NCBI GenBank assembly: GCA_945883455.1
Contig: CAMCXJ010000139.1
Coordinates: 1-5,447, forward strand
Origin: Prosthecobacter debontii
GTDB taxonomy: Bacteria; Verrucomicrobiota; Verrucomicrobiia; Verrucomicrobiales; Akkermansiaceae
DNA: 5,447 bases
Direction of reading: 5' to 3'
Below are positions 1 to 5,447 of the stretch, in pieces. The notes below the pieces were generated by a model, which was not told the DNA's origin, made no database searches, and saw only the letters and a list, made by a program, of their open reading frames with translations. Position numbers and translations under genes: made by a program. Each line of letters starts with the position of its first letter. The first letter of the stretch is position 1.

Positions 1-24
1 ATCTAACAACGACTCTTCATTAGG

Positions 25-49
25 GTTTAAAATTTAGAATTTAAAGTTT
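25..49. repeat. AT-rich imperfect inverted repeat before the permease gene
   Basis: A run made almost only of A and T sits just ahead of the permease start codon in otherwise GC-rich DNA. Its core is AAATT-TAG-AATTT (31/32-42), and the arms extend outward as TTTAAAATT and AATTTAAAG if one A is bulged. It could be a dispersed intergenic element, a weak promoter or leader element, or simply AT-rich spacer. There is no Shine-Dalgarno sequence between it and the ATG. The function is unknown, and only the sequence pattern itself is certain. Confidence 0.4.
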
Positions 50-50
50 C

Positions 51-1199
51 ATGCTCCCTCTCACCTACGCCCTCCGGAATCTCTTCCGCGACAAGCCCCG
101 TCTCCTACAGACGGTCGGCGGGTCGGCGCTGGTGGTGTTGCTGGTGATCGCGGCGACGGCGCTGAACGGCGGGATGAGCCAGGTGCTTTCCGCCTCGGGA
201 TCGGAAAAGAACGTGATCCTGCTCGGTGCGGGCAGCGAGGAAAGCATCCAGCGCAGCGAGGTCAGCGCGCTGCTTGGCGGGATCTCGGAGGCGGGCGTGC
301 GCGGCGTTTCCAAGACCCTGGGCCGGCCCGCCGCTTCGGTGGAGATCCATTATATGACCTACCTGTTGGACAAGGACGGTCGGAGAGGTCAGGGGCTTTT
401 TCGAGGCGTCACGCCACGCGCGCTGCTCGTGCATCCGGAGGTGCGGCTGTTGGAAGGCACGTTCCCGCGTTCCGGTGAGGTGATGGTGGGCCGCCTTGCC
501 TGGCGGAAACTCGGTGTCCCGGAGTCGTCTTTGAAACCGTGGGAGAAAGTCACCATCGACGGCTCCGCGATGACCGTTTCCGGAACCTTCGCCGCGCCCG
601 GCACTGTGATGGAATCCGAGGTCTGGGCGGCGTTAGGCGATCTCCACATGCTCGCCCAACGCGAGACCGTTTCCTGCGTCGTGCTCCGCATGGACGATCC
701 CGCCGATTTTTCCGAGGCCGAGCTTTTCGCCCAGCAACGTCTCGACCTGGAACTCGCGGCGCTGCGGGAAAGCGATTACTACGCGGCGCTCAGTTCCTTT
801 TTCAAGCCGCTGCGCGTGATGACATGGATCACAGCCGGGCTCATCGCGGCGGGTGCGGTCTTCGGCGGCTTCAACACGCTTTACGCCGCCTTCGCCTCCC
901 GCATCCGCGAGCTCGCCACCCTCCAGGCCATCGGCTACGGGCGTGGCGCGATTTTCCTCAGCCTCGTCCAGGAAAGCCTCATCGCCTGCCTTGCTGGGAC
1001 GCTGCTTGCCTCCGTCGCCGCCCTCTTCCTGCTCGATGGGCGCACGATTCCGTTTTCCATCGGCGCCTTCACAGTCACCGTTTCCCCGCAGGTCGCTCTC
1101 GCCGGGCTGACAACCGGCATTCTGTTAGGGATTCTCGGCGCCATCCCGCCCGCCATCCGCTGCCTGCGCCCGCCCCTTCCCAAAGCATTAAGATCCTGA
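51..1199 (+). CDS. ABC transporter permease, FtsX/MacB family
   Basis: This 382-residue inner-membrane protein is the permease half of an ABC transporter of the FtsX/MacB/LolC type, which usually moves lipoproteins, peptides or other envelope substrates, or transmits force across the membrane. The sequence shows the family layout: a cytoplasmic start with the R-N-L-F-R-D-K-P motif (9-16), a first membrane segment at about 20-40, a large extracytoplasmic domain at about 41-253 (MacB_PCD-like), then three membrane segments at about 256-280, 302-328 and 346-372. Between segments 2 and 3 lies the FtsX coupling motif SRIRELATLQAIGYGRG (283-299), which contacts the ATPase in this family. There is no cleavable signal peptide. 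The ATG at 51 is the only sensible start, although no clear ribosome site precedes it. No ATPase gene is in the window, and it is expected upstream. A small lipoprotein gene follows after 12 bp and is probably cotranscribed. The substrate cannot be told from sequence. Confidence 0.9.
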   Translation: MLPLTYALRNLFRDKPRLLQTVGGSALVVLLVIAATALNGGMSQVLSASGSEKNVILLGAGSEESIQRSEVSALLGGISEAGVRGVSKTLGRPAASVEIHYMTYLLDKDGRRGQGLFRGVTPRALLVHPEVRLLEGTFPRSGEVMVGRLAWRKLGVPESSLKPWEKVTIDGSAMTVSGTFAAPGTVMESEVWAALGDLHMLAQRETVSCVVLRMDDPADFSEAELFAQQRLDLELAALRESDYYAALSSFFKPLRVMTWITAGLIAAGAVFGGFNTLYAAFASRIRELATLQAIGYGRGAIFLSLVQESLIACLAGTLLASVAALFLLDGRTIPFSIGAFTVTVSPQVALAGLTTGILLGILGAIPPAIRCLRPPLPKALRS

Positions 1200-1211
1200 T
1201 AGAAAAACATT

Positions 1212-1742
1212 ATGAAAACCAAACACATGCTCCTCATCGCCGCCTTTGCCGCGATCTCCTGCGATAAGAAGGAACTCGCCGTCAACGCCGATCCCGGCAT
1301 GCCCGCCGACGCGTTCGATTCCTTTTTCACAGACCAACCCATCGCCGACGCGAAAGCGATCCACGTGGCCCGTACCTCCGCGAAGCCCGGCGAAGAGATC
1401 GTCATCCACGGTCTCATCATGGGCCGCGAGAAGGTCTTCGTCGATGGCCGCGCCTCCTTCCTCCTCGGCGACCGCGACAAGCTCACCCCCTGCAACACCA
1501 TCCCCGGCGACAAGTGCGAAACCCCATGGGACGCCTGCTGCGATTCGAAGGAAGCCAAGCTCGAAGGCATCGCCTCCATCCAGATCACCGATGCCGAAGG
1601 GCGCGTCCTCAGCGGCGGCCTGAAAGGGGTGAAAGGCCTCAAGGAGCTCAGCGACGTCACCGTAAGCGGCACGGTCGATCAAAGCTCGACGGCGGAGAAT
1701 CTCGTGGTGAACGCGAAAGTGATCCACGTAGCGACGCATTAA
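1212..1742 (+). CDS. small probable lipoprotein with CC motif, OB-fold-like
   Basis: I do not recognise a named family for this 176-residue protein. It begins with a short basic and hydrophobic leader (1-16) ending AAIS-C17, a possible signal peptidase II site, although alanine at -3 is weaker than the usual leucine. Mature protein would then be membrane-anchored outside the cytoplasm. Residues 48-90 (IHVARTSAKPGEEIVIHG, then VFVDGRASFLLGD) alternate short strands in the manner of a small beta-barrel or OB-fold domain. A closing strand near the C-terminus (VIHVA, 170-174) echoes the opening one (AIHVA, 49-53). In between is a dense cysteine motif, C94-x7-C102-x6-C109-C110, in the context PGDKCETPWDACC, which could form disulfides or bind a metal. 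The gene follows the ABC permease by 12 bp, so it is likely the extracytoplasmic partner of that transporter. I think similar cysteine-motif proteins occur in planctomycetes and verrucomicrobia, but that is from memory only. Confidence 0.75.
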   Translation: MKTKHMLLIAAFAAISCDKKELAVNADPGMPADAFDSFFTDQPIADAKAIHVARTSAKPGEEIVIHGLIMGREKVFVDGRASFLLGDRDKLTPCNTIPGDKCETPWDACCDSKEAKLEGIASIQITDAEGRVLSGGLKGVKGLKELSDVTVSGTVDQSSTAENLVVNAKVIHVATH

Positions 1743-1814
1743 GTCGGTGCCAAGGTGTGTTGATTCCACCAAATCCGGCGCGCTCCTTGAAGCAGGGGAC
1801 GGCTGGAATGGAAA

Positions 1815-1845
1815 ACACCGGCGATCCGTGAGGAAACGCCGGTGT
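1815..1845 (-). terminator. Rho-independent terminator of the aldolase gene
   Basis: A perfect 9-bp GC-rich stem, ACACCGGCG (1815-1823) with CGCCGGTGT (1837-1845), encloses a 13-nt loop. Read on the minus strand it lies 26 bp after the aldolase stop and is followed at once by a short T run (TTTT then CC), so it fits an intrinsic terminator for that gene. Read on the plus strand the stem is followed by GGGTGAGGG with no T run, so it would be a poor terminator for the lipoprotein gene, although it may still slow transcription between the two convergent genes. Confidence 0.7.
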
Positions 1846-1871
1846 GGGTGAGGGTTGCTTTATTGAATGGC

Positions 1872-4064
1872 CTATCTGAGGAAAGCTTCGTGCAGCCCTC
1901 CATCGACCGTGATGACCTGGCCGGTGGTCTTGCTAAGGCGCTTGGTAACAAGCAGGAAGTAGGCTTCCGCCTGGTCGGCCGGGGTGATCGGGGACTTGGT
2001 GAGCGTGCGGTCCGCGTAGAACTGCGCGAGCTTGTTCACCAGCGATTCGGTTTCCTCATCGTCCGTGTAAGGGATCGCGTATTTCGCGAGGGAGCCGATG
2101 ACGCGGTCGCGCGGGAACATGGCGGAACCCGAAACGACGGTGGCCGGGGCGACGCCGTTGACGCGGACGAGCGGGGCGAGTTCGACGGCGAGCTCGCGGA
2201 CGAGGTGGTTCGCGGCGGCCTTCGAGGTGTCGTAGGCGAGGGAACCCTTTTTCGCGACCGCGGCGTTGGCCGAGGTGGTGAGGACGAGGTTGCCCTGGAG
2301 GCCTTGCTCCTTCCAAGTCTTGTATGCCTCGTCGGCCACGAAGTAGGAGCCGGAGACGTTGATCGCGAAAGTGAGGCTCCACTTGTCATCCGGGATGTGG
2401 CCGGTGGTGTCAGAGGGAACGAAGATTCCTGCCGTGATGCAGATGTGGTCGAAACCGCCGTAGGCGAGCGCGACCTGATCGAGCATCGCACGGATGCCGG
2501 CGCGGTCGGTGATATTGCCTTGCAGCGCGACGGCCGGGCCGCAGTTGGAAATGCCTGTGCCCGCGACGCCGATTCCGAGGCCGTATTTGTCGGTGATCTC
2601 TTTGGCGGTCGCTTGGGCGGCCTCAAGGTTCATATCGACGCAAACGATGTGCGCGCCTTCTTTGACGAGGCGGTGGGCGGTTTCCTTGCCGATGCCGGAG
2701 CCCGCGCCGATCACGATGACAACCTGGCGCTCGAGTTCTTTCTCAGCGGGCATGCGCTGGAGTTTCGCTTCTTCAAGCAGCCAGTATTCGATGTCGAAGG
2801 CTTCCTGTTGCGGGAGGGAAATGTAGGTATCGATGGCTTCGGCGCCGCGCATCACCTCGACCGCGCAGTTGTAGAACTCGGCGGTGACGCGGGATTCGGA
2901 TTTGTCCTTGCCCCATGCGATCATGCCCAGGCCGGGGATGAGCACCACGGTGGGGTTCGGGTCGCGCATCGCGGGGGAGTTCGCGTGTTTGCAGGACTCG
3001 TAGTATCTCGCGTAGTCCTTGCGGTATTCCACAAGTCCGGCGGCGAGCTTTGTTTTCAGCGCGGCTAGGTCTTCCGACTGCGGATCCCATGCCACGTAGA
3101 GCGGCTTGATTTTCGTGCGGAGGAAATGGTCGGGGCAGGAGGTGCCGAGCTCGGCGAGGCGCGGGGCGTCGGCGGAGTTGACGAAGCGGAGGATCTTTTC
3201 GTCGTCCTGGATCGTGCCGATGAAACGTTTCTGCTGGGAAACCTGGCCGCGCAGCCATGGCAGGATTTTCGCGAAGGTGTCGCGGCGCTGCTCTTCGGGA
3301 AGCGTGGCGTATTTCTGGCCGCCGAAGGCCTTCGCGTCGCCGCCCTTGGCTGCGTATTTGTCCTCGATGTATTGCGCCGCCTTGTCGATGAGGCGCAGGG
3401 TGAGTTCGTAGCACTTCTTGTCGTCGTTGTCCCACGAGATGAAACCGTGCTGGCCCATCATGATCGCCTGCGTGCCGGGGTTGGCCTTTTCGATTTCCTG
3501 CATCGCGAGGCCGAGCTCGAAGCCGGGGCGCATCCATGGCACGTATCCCATTTCACCGCCGAAAATCTCCTTGGTCAGCGCCTGGCAGTTTTTGGAGGCG
3601 GCGATCGCGATGATCGCGTTCGGGTGCATGTGATCGACATGCTTTCCGGTGAGGAAACTGTGCAGCGGGGTGTCGATGGAGGACGGGCGCGGGTTCAGGT
3701 TGAAGGTCGTGTGGAAATACATGCCGACCATCTCGTCTTCGGCGGGTGTTTTCAGTCCGTTGCCGGGCTTTGCGGCGTAAACCGACTGGAGGCCGATGAG
3801 CTTGTCCTGATAGAGAGAGGAGAAATTCTCGCGCTTCGAGGTGCGCAGGTCGCCGCCGGATCCTTTCACCCACAGAACTTCGGTTTGCCCGCCCGTGAGC
3901 GGATCTGTCTCCATGATCTTGGAGGAAGTGTTGCCACCGCCGGTGTTGGTGATACGTTGGTCGGCACCGAGGATATTGGAACGATAGACGAGGCGCGCTA
4001 CTGGATCGAGTTTCTCGGCATGGGCGTCGTCCCATGAGTAAGTGACATGTTTGAAGTCGGGCAT
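1872..4064 (-). CDS. rhaEW: bifunctional rhamnulose-1-phosphate aldolase / short-chain dehydrogenase
   Basis: This cytosolic 730-residue fusion enzyme of L-rhamnose catabolism resembles B. subtilis YuxG (also annotated RhaD/ADH). The N-terminal class II aldolase (about 1-435) should cleave L-rhamnulose-1-phosphate to DHAP and L-lactaldehyde. It shows the phosphate-binding loop TGGGNTSSK (41-49), an acidic EDE (109-111), and predicted zinc ligands H145 and H147 (HMHPNA) and H206 (GQHG). The C-terminal SDR domain (about 445-730) should use the lactaldehyde with a nicotinamide cofactor. It has GAGSGIG (453-459), D477 at the end of strand 2 favouring NAD, ITAG (543-546) in place of NNAG, N569, S598, and Y611-x3-K615. 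I place the start at 4064 (MPDFKHVTYSWDD) because homologs begin here. The open frame continues 130 codons upstream to 4454, but that part is antisense to the regulator gene and has no domain character. No strong ribosome site is visible. A divergent DeoR gene probably controls it. All expected catalytic residues appear intact. Confidence 0.93.
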   Translation of the reverse strand: MPDFKHVTYSWDDAHAEKLDPVARLVYRSNILGADQRITNTGGGNTSSKIMETDPLTGGQTEVLWVKGSGGDLRTSKRENFSSLYQDKLIGLQSVYAAKPGNGLKTPAEDEMVGMYFHTTFNLNPRPSSIDTPLHSFLTGKHVDHMHPNAIIAIAASKNCQALTKEIFGGEMGYVPWMRPGFELGLAMQEIEKANPGTQAIMMGQHGFISWDNDDKKCYELTLRLIDKAAQYIEDKYAAKGGDAKAFGGQKYATLPEEQRRDTFAKILPWLRGQVSQQKRFIGTIQDDEKILRFVNSADAPRLAELGTSCPDHFLRTKIKPLYVAWDPQSEDLAALKTKLAAGLVEYRKDYARYYESCKHANSPAMRDPNPTVVLIPGLGMIAWGKDKSESRVTAEFYNCAVEVMRGAEAIDTYISLPQQEAFDIEYWLLEEAKLQRMPAEKELERQVVIVIGAGSGIGKETAHRLVKEGAHIVCVDMNLEAAQATAKEITDKYGLGIGVAGTGISNCGPAVALQGNITDRAGIRAMLDQVALAYGGFDHICITAGIFVPSDTTGHIPDDKWSLTFAINVSGSYFVADEAYKTWKEQGLQGNLVLTTSANAAVAKKGSLAYDTSKAAANHLVRELAVELAPLVRVNGVAPATVVSGSAMFPRDRVIGSLAKYAIPYTDDEETESLVNKLAQFYADRTLTKSPITPADQAEAYFLLVTKRLSKTTGQVITVDGGLHEAFLR

Positions 4065-4146
4065 AAGGTCAGAATGATAATGAGTTGACGGAAACGGGAT
4101 GCGGATAAAAACCCTCAAGAGCAAGCTTAAAAAAAGAAAAAACCAC
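4065..4146. promoter_or_regulatory. divergent promoter/operator region between rhaEW and the DeoR gene
   Basis: These 82 bp must hold the signals for both divergent genes. On the plus strand TTGACG (4085-4090) matches a -35 box, but no good -10 lies 16-18 bp further on; GATAAA at 4104-4109 is too close. On the minus strand CATTAT (4082-4077) is a possible -10 without a matching -35. Arms GTCA (4068-4071) and TGAC (4086-4089), separated by 14 bp, could be a weak operator beside the aldolase start. An A-rich tract (4129-4142, A7-G-A6) precedes the regulator's start and may be bent DNA or an unstructured leader. The sites are suggestions; only the divergent arrangement is firm. Confidence 0.4.
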
Positions 4147-4905
4147 ATGCTGGCACTCGAAAGACACAGGAAAATACTGGAAATCGCGAAGCGCGATGGG
4201 GCGGTGCGCACGCAGTCGCTGGCCTCGCTGTTGGAAGTCACTGAGGAAACCGTGAGGCGGGATCTCGATGGCCTTTCCCGCCAAGGACTGCTCCACCGCA
4301 CACATGGTGGGGCGACGGAAAACTCCATGGTCATCCGCGAGCTTTCCCGCAGCGAAAGGGAGGGCAGGCAGGCGGCGGAAAAGGGAGCCATCGCGAAGGC
4401 CGCGGTCAGGCACATCGGCGAGAACGAGACCCTGATGCTTGACGCCAGTTCCACCGCTCTTGAGTTAGCCCGGCACCTGCCGGAAAAGCTCGGCCTGCGT
4501 GTCGTTACCTACGCGATCGGGGTCGTCGAGAAGCTCGCCGTCCGCAATGACATCGAGGTCATCCTCCTTGGCGGGATCCACGATCCCAAGGCTGGTCGAT
4601 TCCATGGCATGCTCACGGAAATGGGTGTCCGCGCCCTGCGCATCGACCGATTTTTTTTCTCCGGCGGCGGCTTTGATCCGTCCCATGGCATCGGCGAGCC
4701 GAACCCTGAGGAGGCCCGCCTTAAAGCCACCATCATCGCCCATGCCGGATGGAAGTGCGCGATGCTCGACCACACCAAGCTGGGTAGGAAAACAGATCAC
4801 TATTTCATAAGGCCGGATCAGATCGATCTCCTTGTTACCGATGCTGGCGGAGCCGATTATTGTAAGAAAGGAAACCTCAAGGGTATCCCCTACGAGGTAA
4901 GGTGA
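4147..4905 (+). CDS. DeoR-family transcriptional regulator, probable rhamnose repressor
   Basis: This 252-residue cytoplasmic repressor-type protein has the standard DeoR length and order. The N-terminal winged helix-turn-helix (about 4-56) includes the recognition helix TEETVRRDL (32-40) and the family signature ending HGGA (53-56). The C-terminal DeoRC sensor domain (about 78-235) has LDASST (98-103, in the place of the usual DxGTT), LLGGIHD (140-146), the ligand-binding EARLK (189-193) and LDHTKLG (207-213). Members usually bind a phosphorylated sugar intermediate. The gene is divergent from the fused rhamnulose-phosphate aldolase gene, and DeoR-type RhaR proteins (YulB in B. subtilis) control such genes, so I infer the same role here. 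I chose the ATG at 4147 because DeoR proteins begin MLxxERHxxIL. An in-frame ATG at 4099 would add 16 lysine-rich residues and leave only 34 bp upstream. The frame includes a T8 run (4651-4658). Stop at 4903-4905. Confidence 0.9.
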   Translation: MLALERHRKILEIAKRDGAVRTQSLASLLEVTEETVRRDLDGLSRQGLLHRTHGGATENSMVIRELSRSEREGRQAAEKGAIAKAAVRHIGENETLMLDASSTALELARHLPEKLGLRVVTYAIGVVEKLAVRNDIEVILLGGIHDPKAGRFHGMLTEMGVRALRIDRFFFSGGGFDPSHGIGEPNPEEARLKATIIAHAGWKCAMLDHTKLGRKTDHYFIRPDQIDLLVTDAGGADYCKKGNLKGIPYEVR

Positions 4906-4919
4906 GAATCCTCCCTTGA

Positions 4920-5186
4920 CGAGACCTTCAGTGGAAATGGCCTGTCGGAAAGCCCTTGGTTGATTCGATAGGACAGGGACTCTGGGAAATCCGCTCGTCG
5001 CTGGGCGAGAGGATCGCCCGGATTTTCTTCATCGTCCATCGGGAGGAAATCATCCTTCTCCACGGAATCATCAAGAAAGGGAGAAGCGCTCCCGCCCATG
5101 AAATCGATCTAGCCCGCAAACGTCAGGCCACTTACCTCAAATATTATGAAACAAGAAACAAAAGCCAAAGCCCCGAAAAGCGGTAA
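4920..5186 (+). pseudogene. N-terminally truncated RelE/HigB (Gp49-like) toxin
   Basis: The frame encodes the C-terminal half of a RelE/ParE-superfamily toxin of the phage Gp49-like (HigB) group, ribosome-associated mRNA interferases in functional members. Recognisable family blocks are GKPLVDSIGQGLWEIRSSL, RIARIFFIVH, IILLHGIIKK (normally followed by TQKTP, here GRSAP) and EIDLARKR. Intact members are about 100-115 residues, but here the reading frame is closed by a TGA at 4917-4919 and only about 45 bp after it precede the first block. The 45-50 residues that carry the first strand and helices are absent, and the preceding DNA is the end of the regulator gene. No ATG exists in the frame; the only possible start is TTG at 4956, giving 76 residues. 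I read it as a decayed gene. Expression of the short form cannot be excluded. A broken antitoxin overlaps its end. Confidence 0.7.
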
Positions 5187-5235
5187 CCCCCATCGGGGAA
5201 GTAACTGGCACCGTTTGACTCTCTCCCTACCCTGA
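5146..5235 (+). pseudogene. truncated HigA-type antitoxin remnant
   Basis: An ATG at 5146, overlapping the last 41 bp of the toxin remnant, opens a 29-codon frame: a lysine-rich start MKQETKAKAPKSG, then NPHRGSNW and a stop at 5233-5235. Antitoxins paired with this toxin group commonly begin with a short basic stretch and then NPHIGS(x)FDDFL, before an XRE helix-turn-helix. The NPH-x-GS match in exactly the right place, order and strand is the evidence. Everything after it, including the helix-turn-helix, is missing or unrecognisable in all three plus frames up to 5303. The match is short, so the call is moderate. Confidence 0.5.
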
Positions 5236-5303
5236 TCGCCTTCCGGTTTCCCGAAGACTTATTGGTTGTGACTGCGAAGCCCATTGATGTAGAGTTGAAA
5301 CCG

Positions 5304-5447
5304 ATGAAACCCAAACAGTTCGTTCTTGCCTTGTTCTCGCTGCTGCTTTCCGCCTGTGCCCCCTCGGGTGGCGGCGGGATCGGTGATATGGACGGGGGCG
5401 ACGACGGGGCGGTGGGCGGTATTTCCGAGGTGCCTAATCCCAGCGAG
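5304..5447 (+). CDS. putative lipoprotein, 3' end outside the window
   Basis: The first 48 codons of a gene continue past the window edge. The protein starts MKPKQ, followed by a hydrophobic stretch (6-17) and a good lipobox LLSAC with C18 as the lipidated residue, so the product is expected to be anchored to a membrane on the outer side of the cytoplasm. After the cysteine comes a flexible linker rich in glycine and aspartate (about 21-40), then SEVPNPSE. No folded domain is visible in this part, and the function cannot be named. GTAGAG about 12 bp upstream may be a weak ribosome site. The gene follows the toxin-antitoxin remains by 68 bp and shows no functional tie to the rhamnose genes. 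Confidence 0.75.
   Translation, partial: MKPKQFVLALFSLLLSACAPSGGGGIGDMDGGDDGAVGGISEVPNPSE

Noticed and set aside
539..1267. 242-codon plus-strand frame overlapping the permease
   Set aside because: Arginine- and histidine-rich out-of-frame translation of the permease gene; no independent start signal or motif.
1842..3068. Long plus-strand open frame (408 codons) opposite the aldolase gene
   Set aside because: It is rich in R, G, V, D and E with no domain pattern, typical of the antisense shadow of a GC-rich gene, and it lies wholly across a well-supported enzyme.
3126..4037. Long plus-strand open frame (303 codons) opposite the aldolase N-terminus
   Set aside because: Same antisense shadow effect; no recognisable motifs, and the minus-strand frame has clear catalytic motifs.
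4065..4454. 130-codon N-terminal extension of the minus-strand aldolase frame
   Set aside because: It is antisense to the DeoR helix-turn-helix region, of serine/arginine-rich shadow composition, and homologs start at the MPDFKH position.
5171..5198. CCCCGA / TCGGGG hairpin as a terminator
   Set aside because: Only a 6-bp stem with a 16-nt loop and no following T run; it lies within the overlap of the toxin and antitoxin remnants.
5215..5220. TTGACT as a -35 box for the second lipoprotein gene
   Set aside because: No -10-like hexamer lies at a suitable distance, and the spacing to the start codon gives no support.
1..5447. CRISPR array, tRNA, rRNA, insertion sequence or phage genes
   Set aside because: No regularly spaced repeats, no tRNA-like cloverleaf, no transposase motifs and no terminal inverted repeats were seen on either strand by eye.

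Overview
The window is GC-rich, gene-dense bacterial DNA. Its gene content and the sparse Shine-Dalgarno signals suggest a member of the PVC group, most likely Verrucomicrobia. That placement rests on protein style alone and is an inference.

Layout: (1) 51-1742, plus strand: an FtsX/MacB-type ABC transporter permease, followed 12 bp later by a small probable lipoprotein with a compact cysteine motif. This looks like the 3' end of an export or envelope operon whose ATPase would lie to the left. (2) 1743-1871: a short intergenic stretch with a strong hairpin that terminates the next gene, which runs the other way. (3) 1872-4064, minus strand: a 730-residue fusion of a class II (zinc) rhamnulose-1-phosphate aldolase and a short-chain dehydrogenase, the RhaEW/YuxG type of L-rhamnose catabolism. 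(4) 4065-4146: a compact divergent control region. (5) 4147-4905, plus strand: a full-length DeoR-family regulator, probably the local repressor of the aldolase gene. (6) 4920-5235: remains of a RelE/HigB (Gp49-like) toxin and its overlapping antitoxin. The toxin has lost its N-terminal half and the antitoxin stops after 29 codons. (7) 5304-5447: the start of a second lipoprotein, cut by the window edge.

Functionally, the core is a two-gene rhamnose (or related 6-deoxysugar) module. The fused enzyme splits L-rhamnulose-1-phosphate into DHAP and L-lactaldehyde, and its dehydrogenase half processes the lactaldehyde. The divergent DeoR protein probably senses a phosphorylated sugar intermediate. 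I see no convincing entirely new system. The items most worth a second look are the cysteine-motif lipoprotein paired with the permease, the decayed toxin-antitoxin pair, and the short control region between the aldolase and its regulator.
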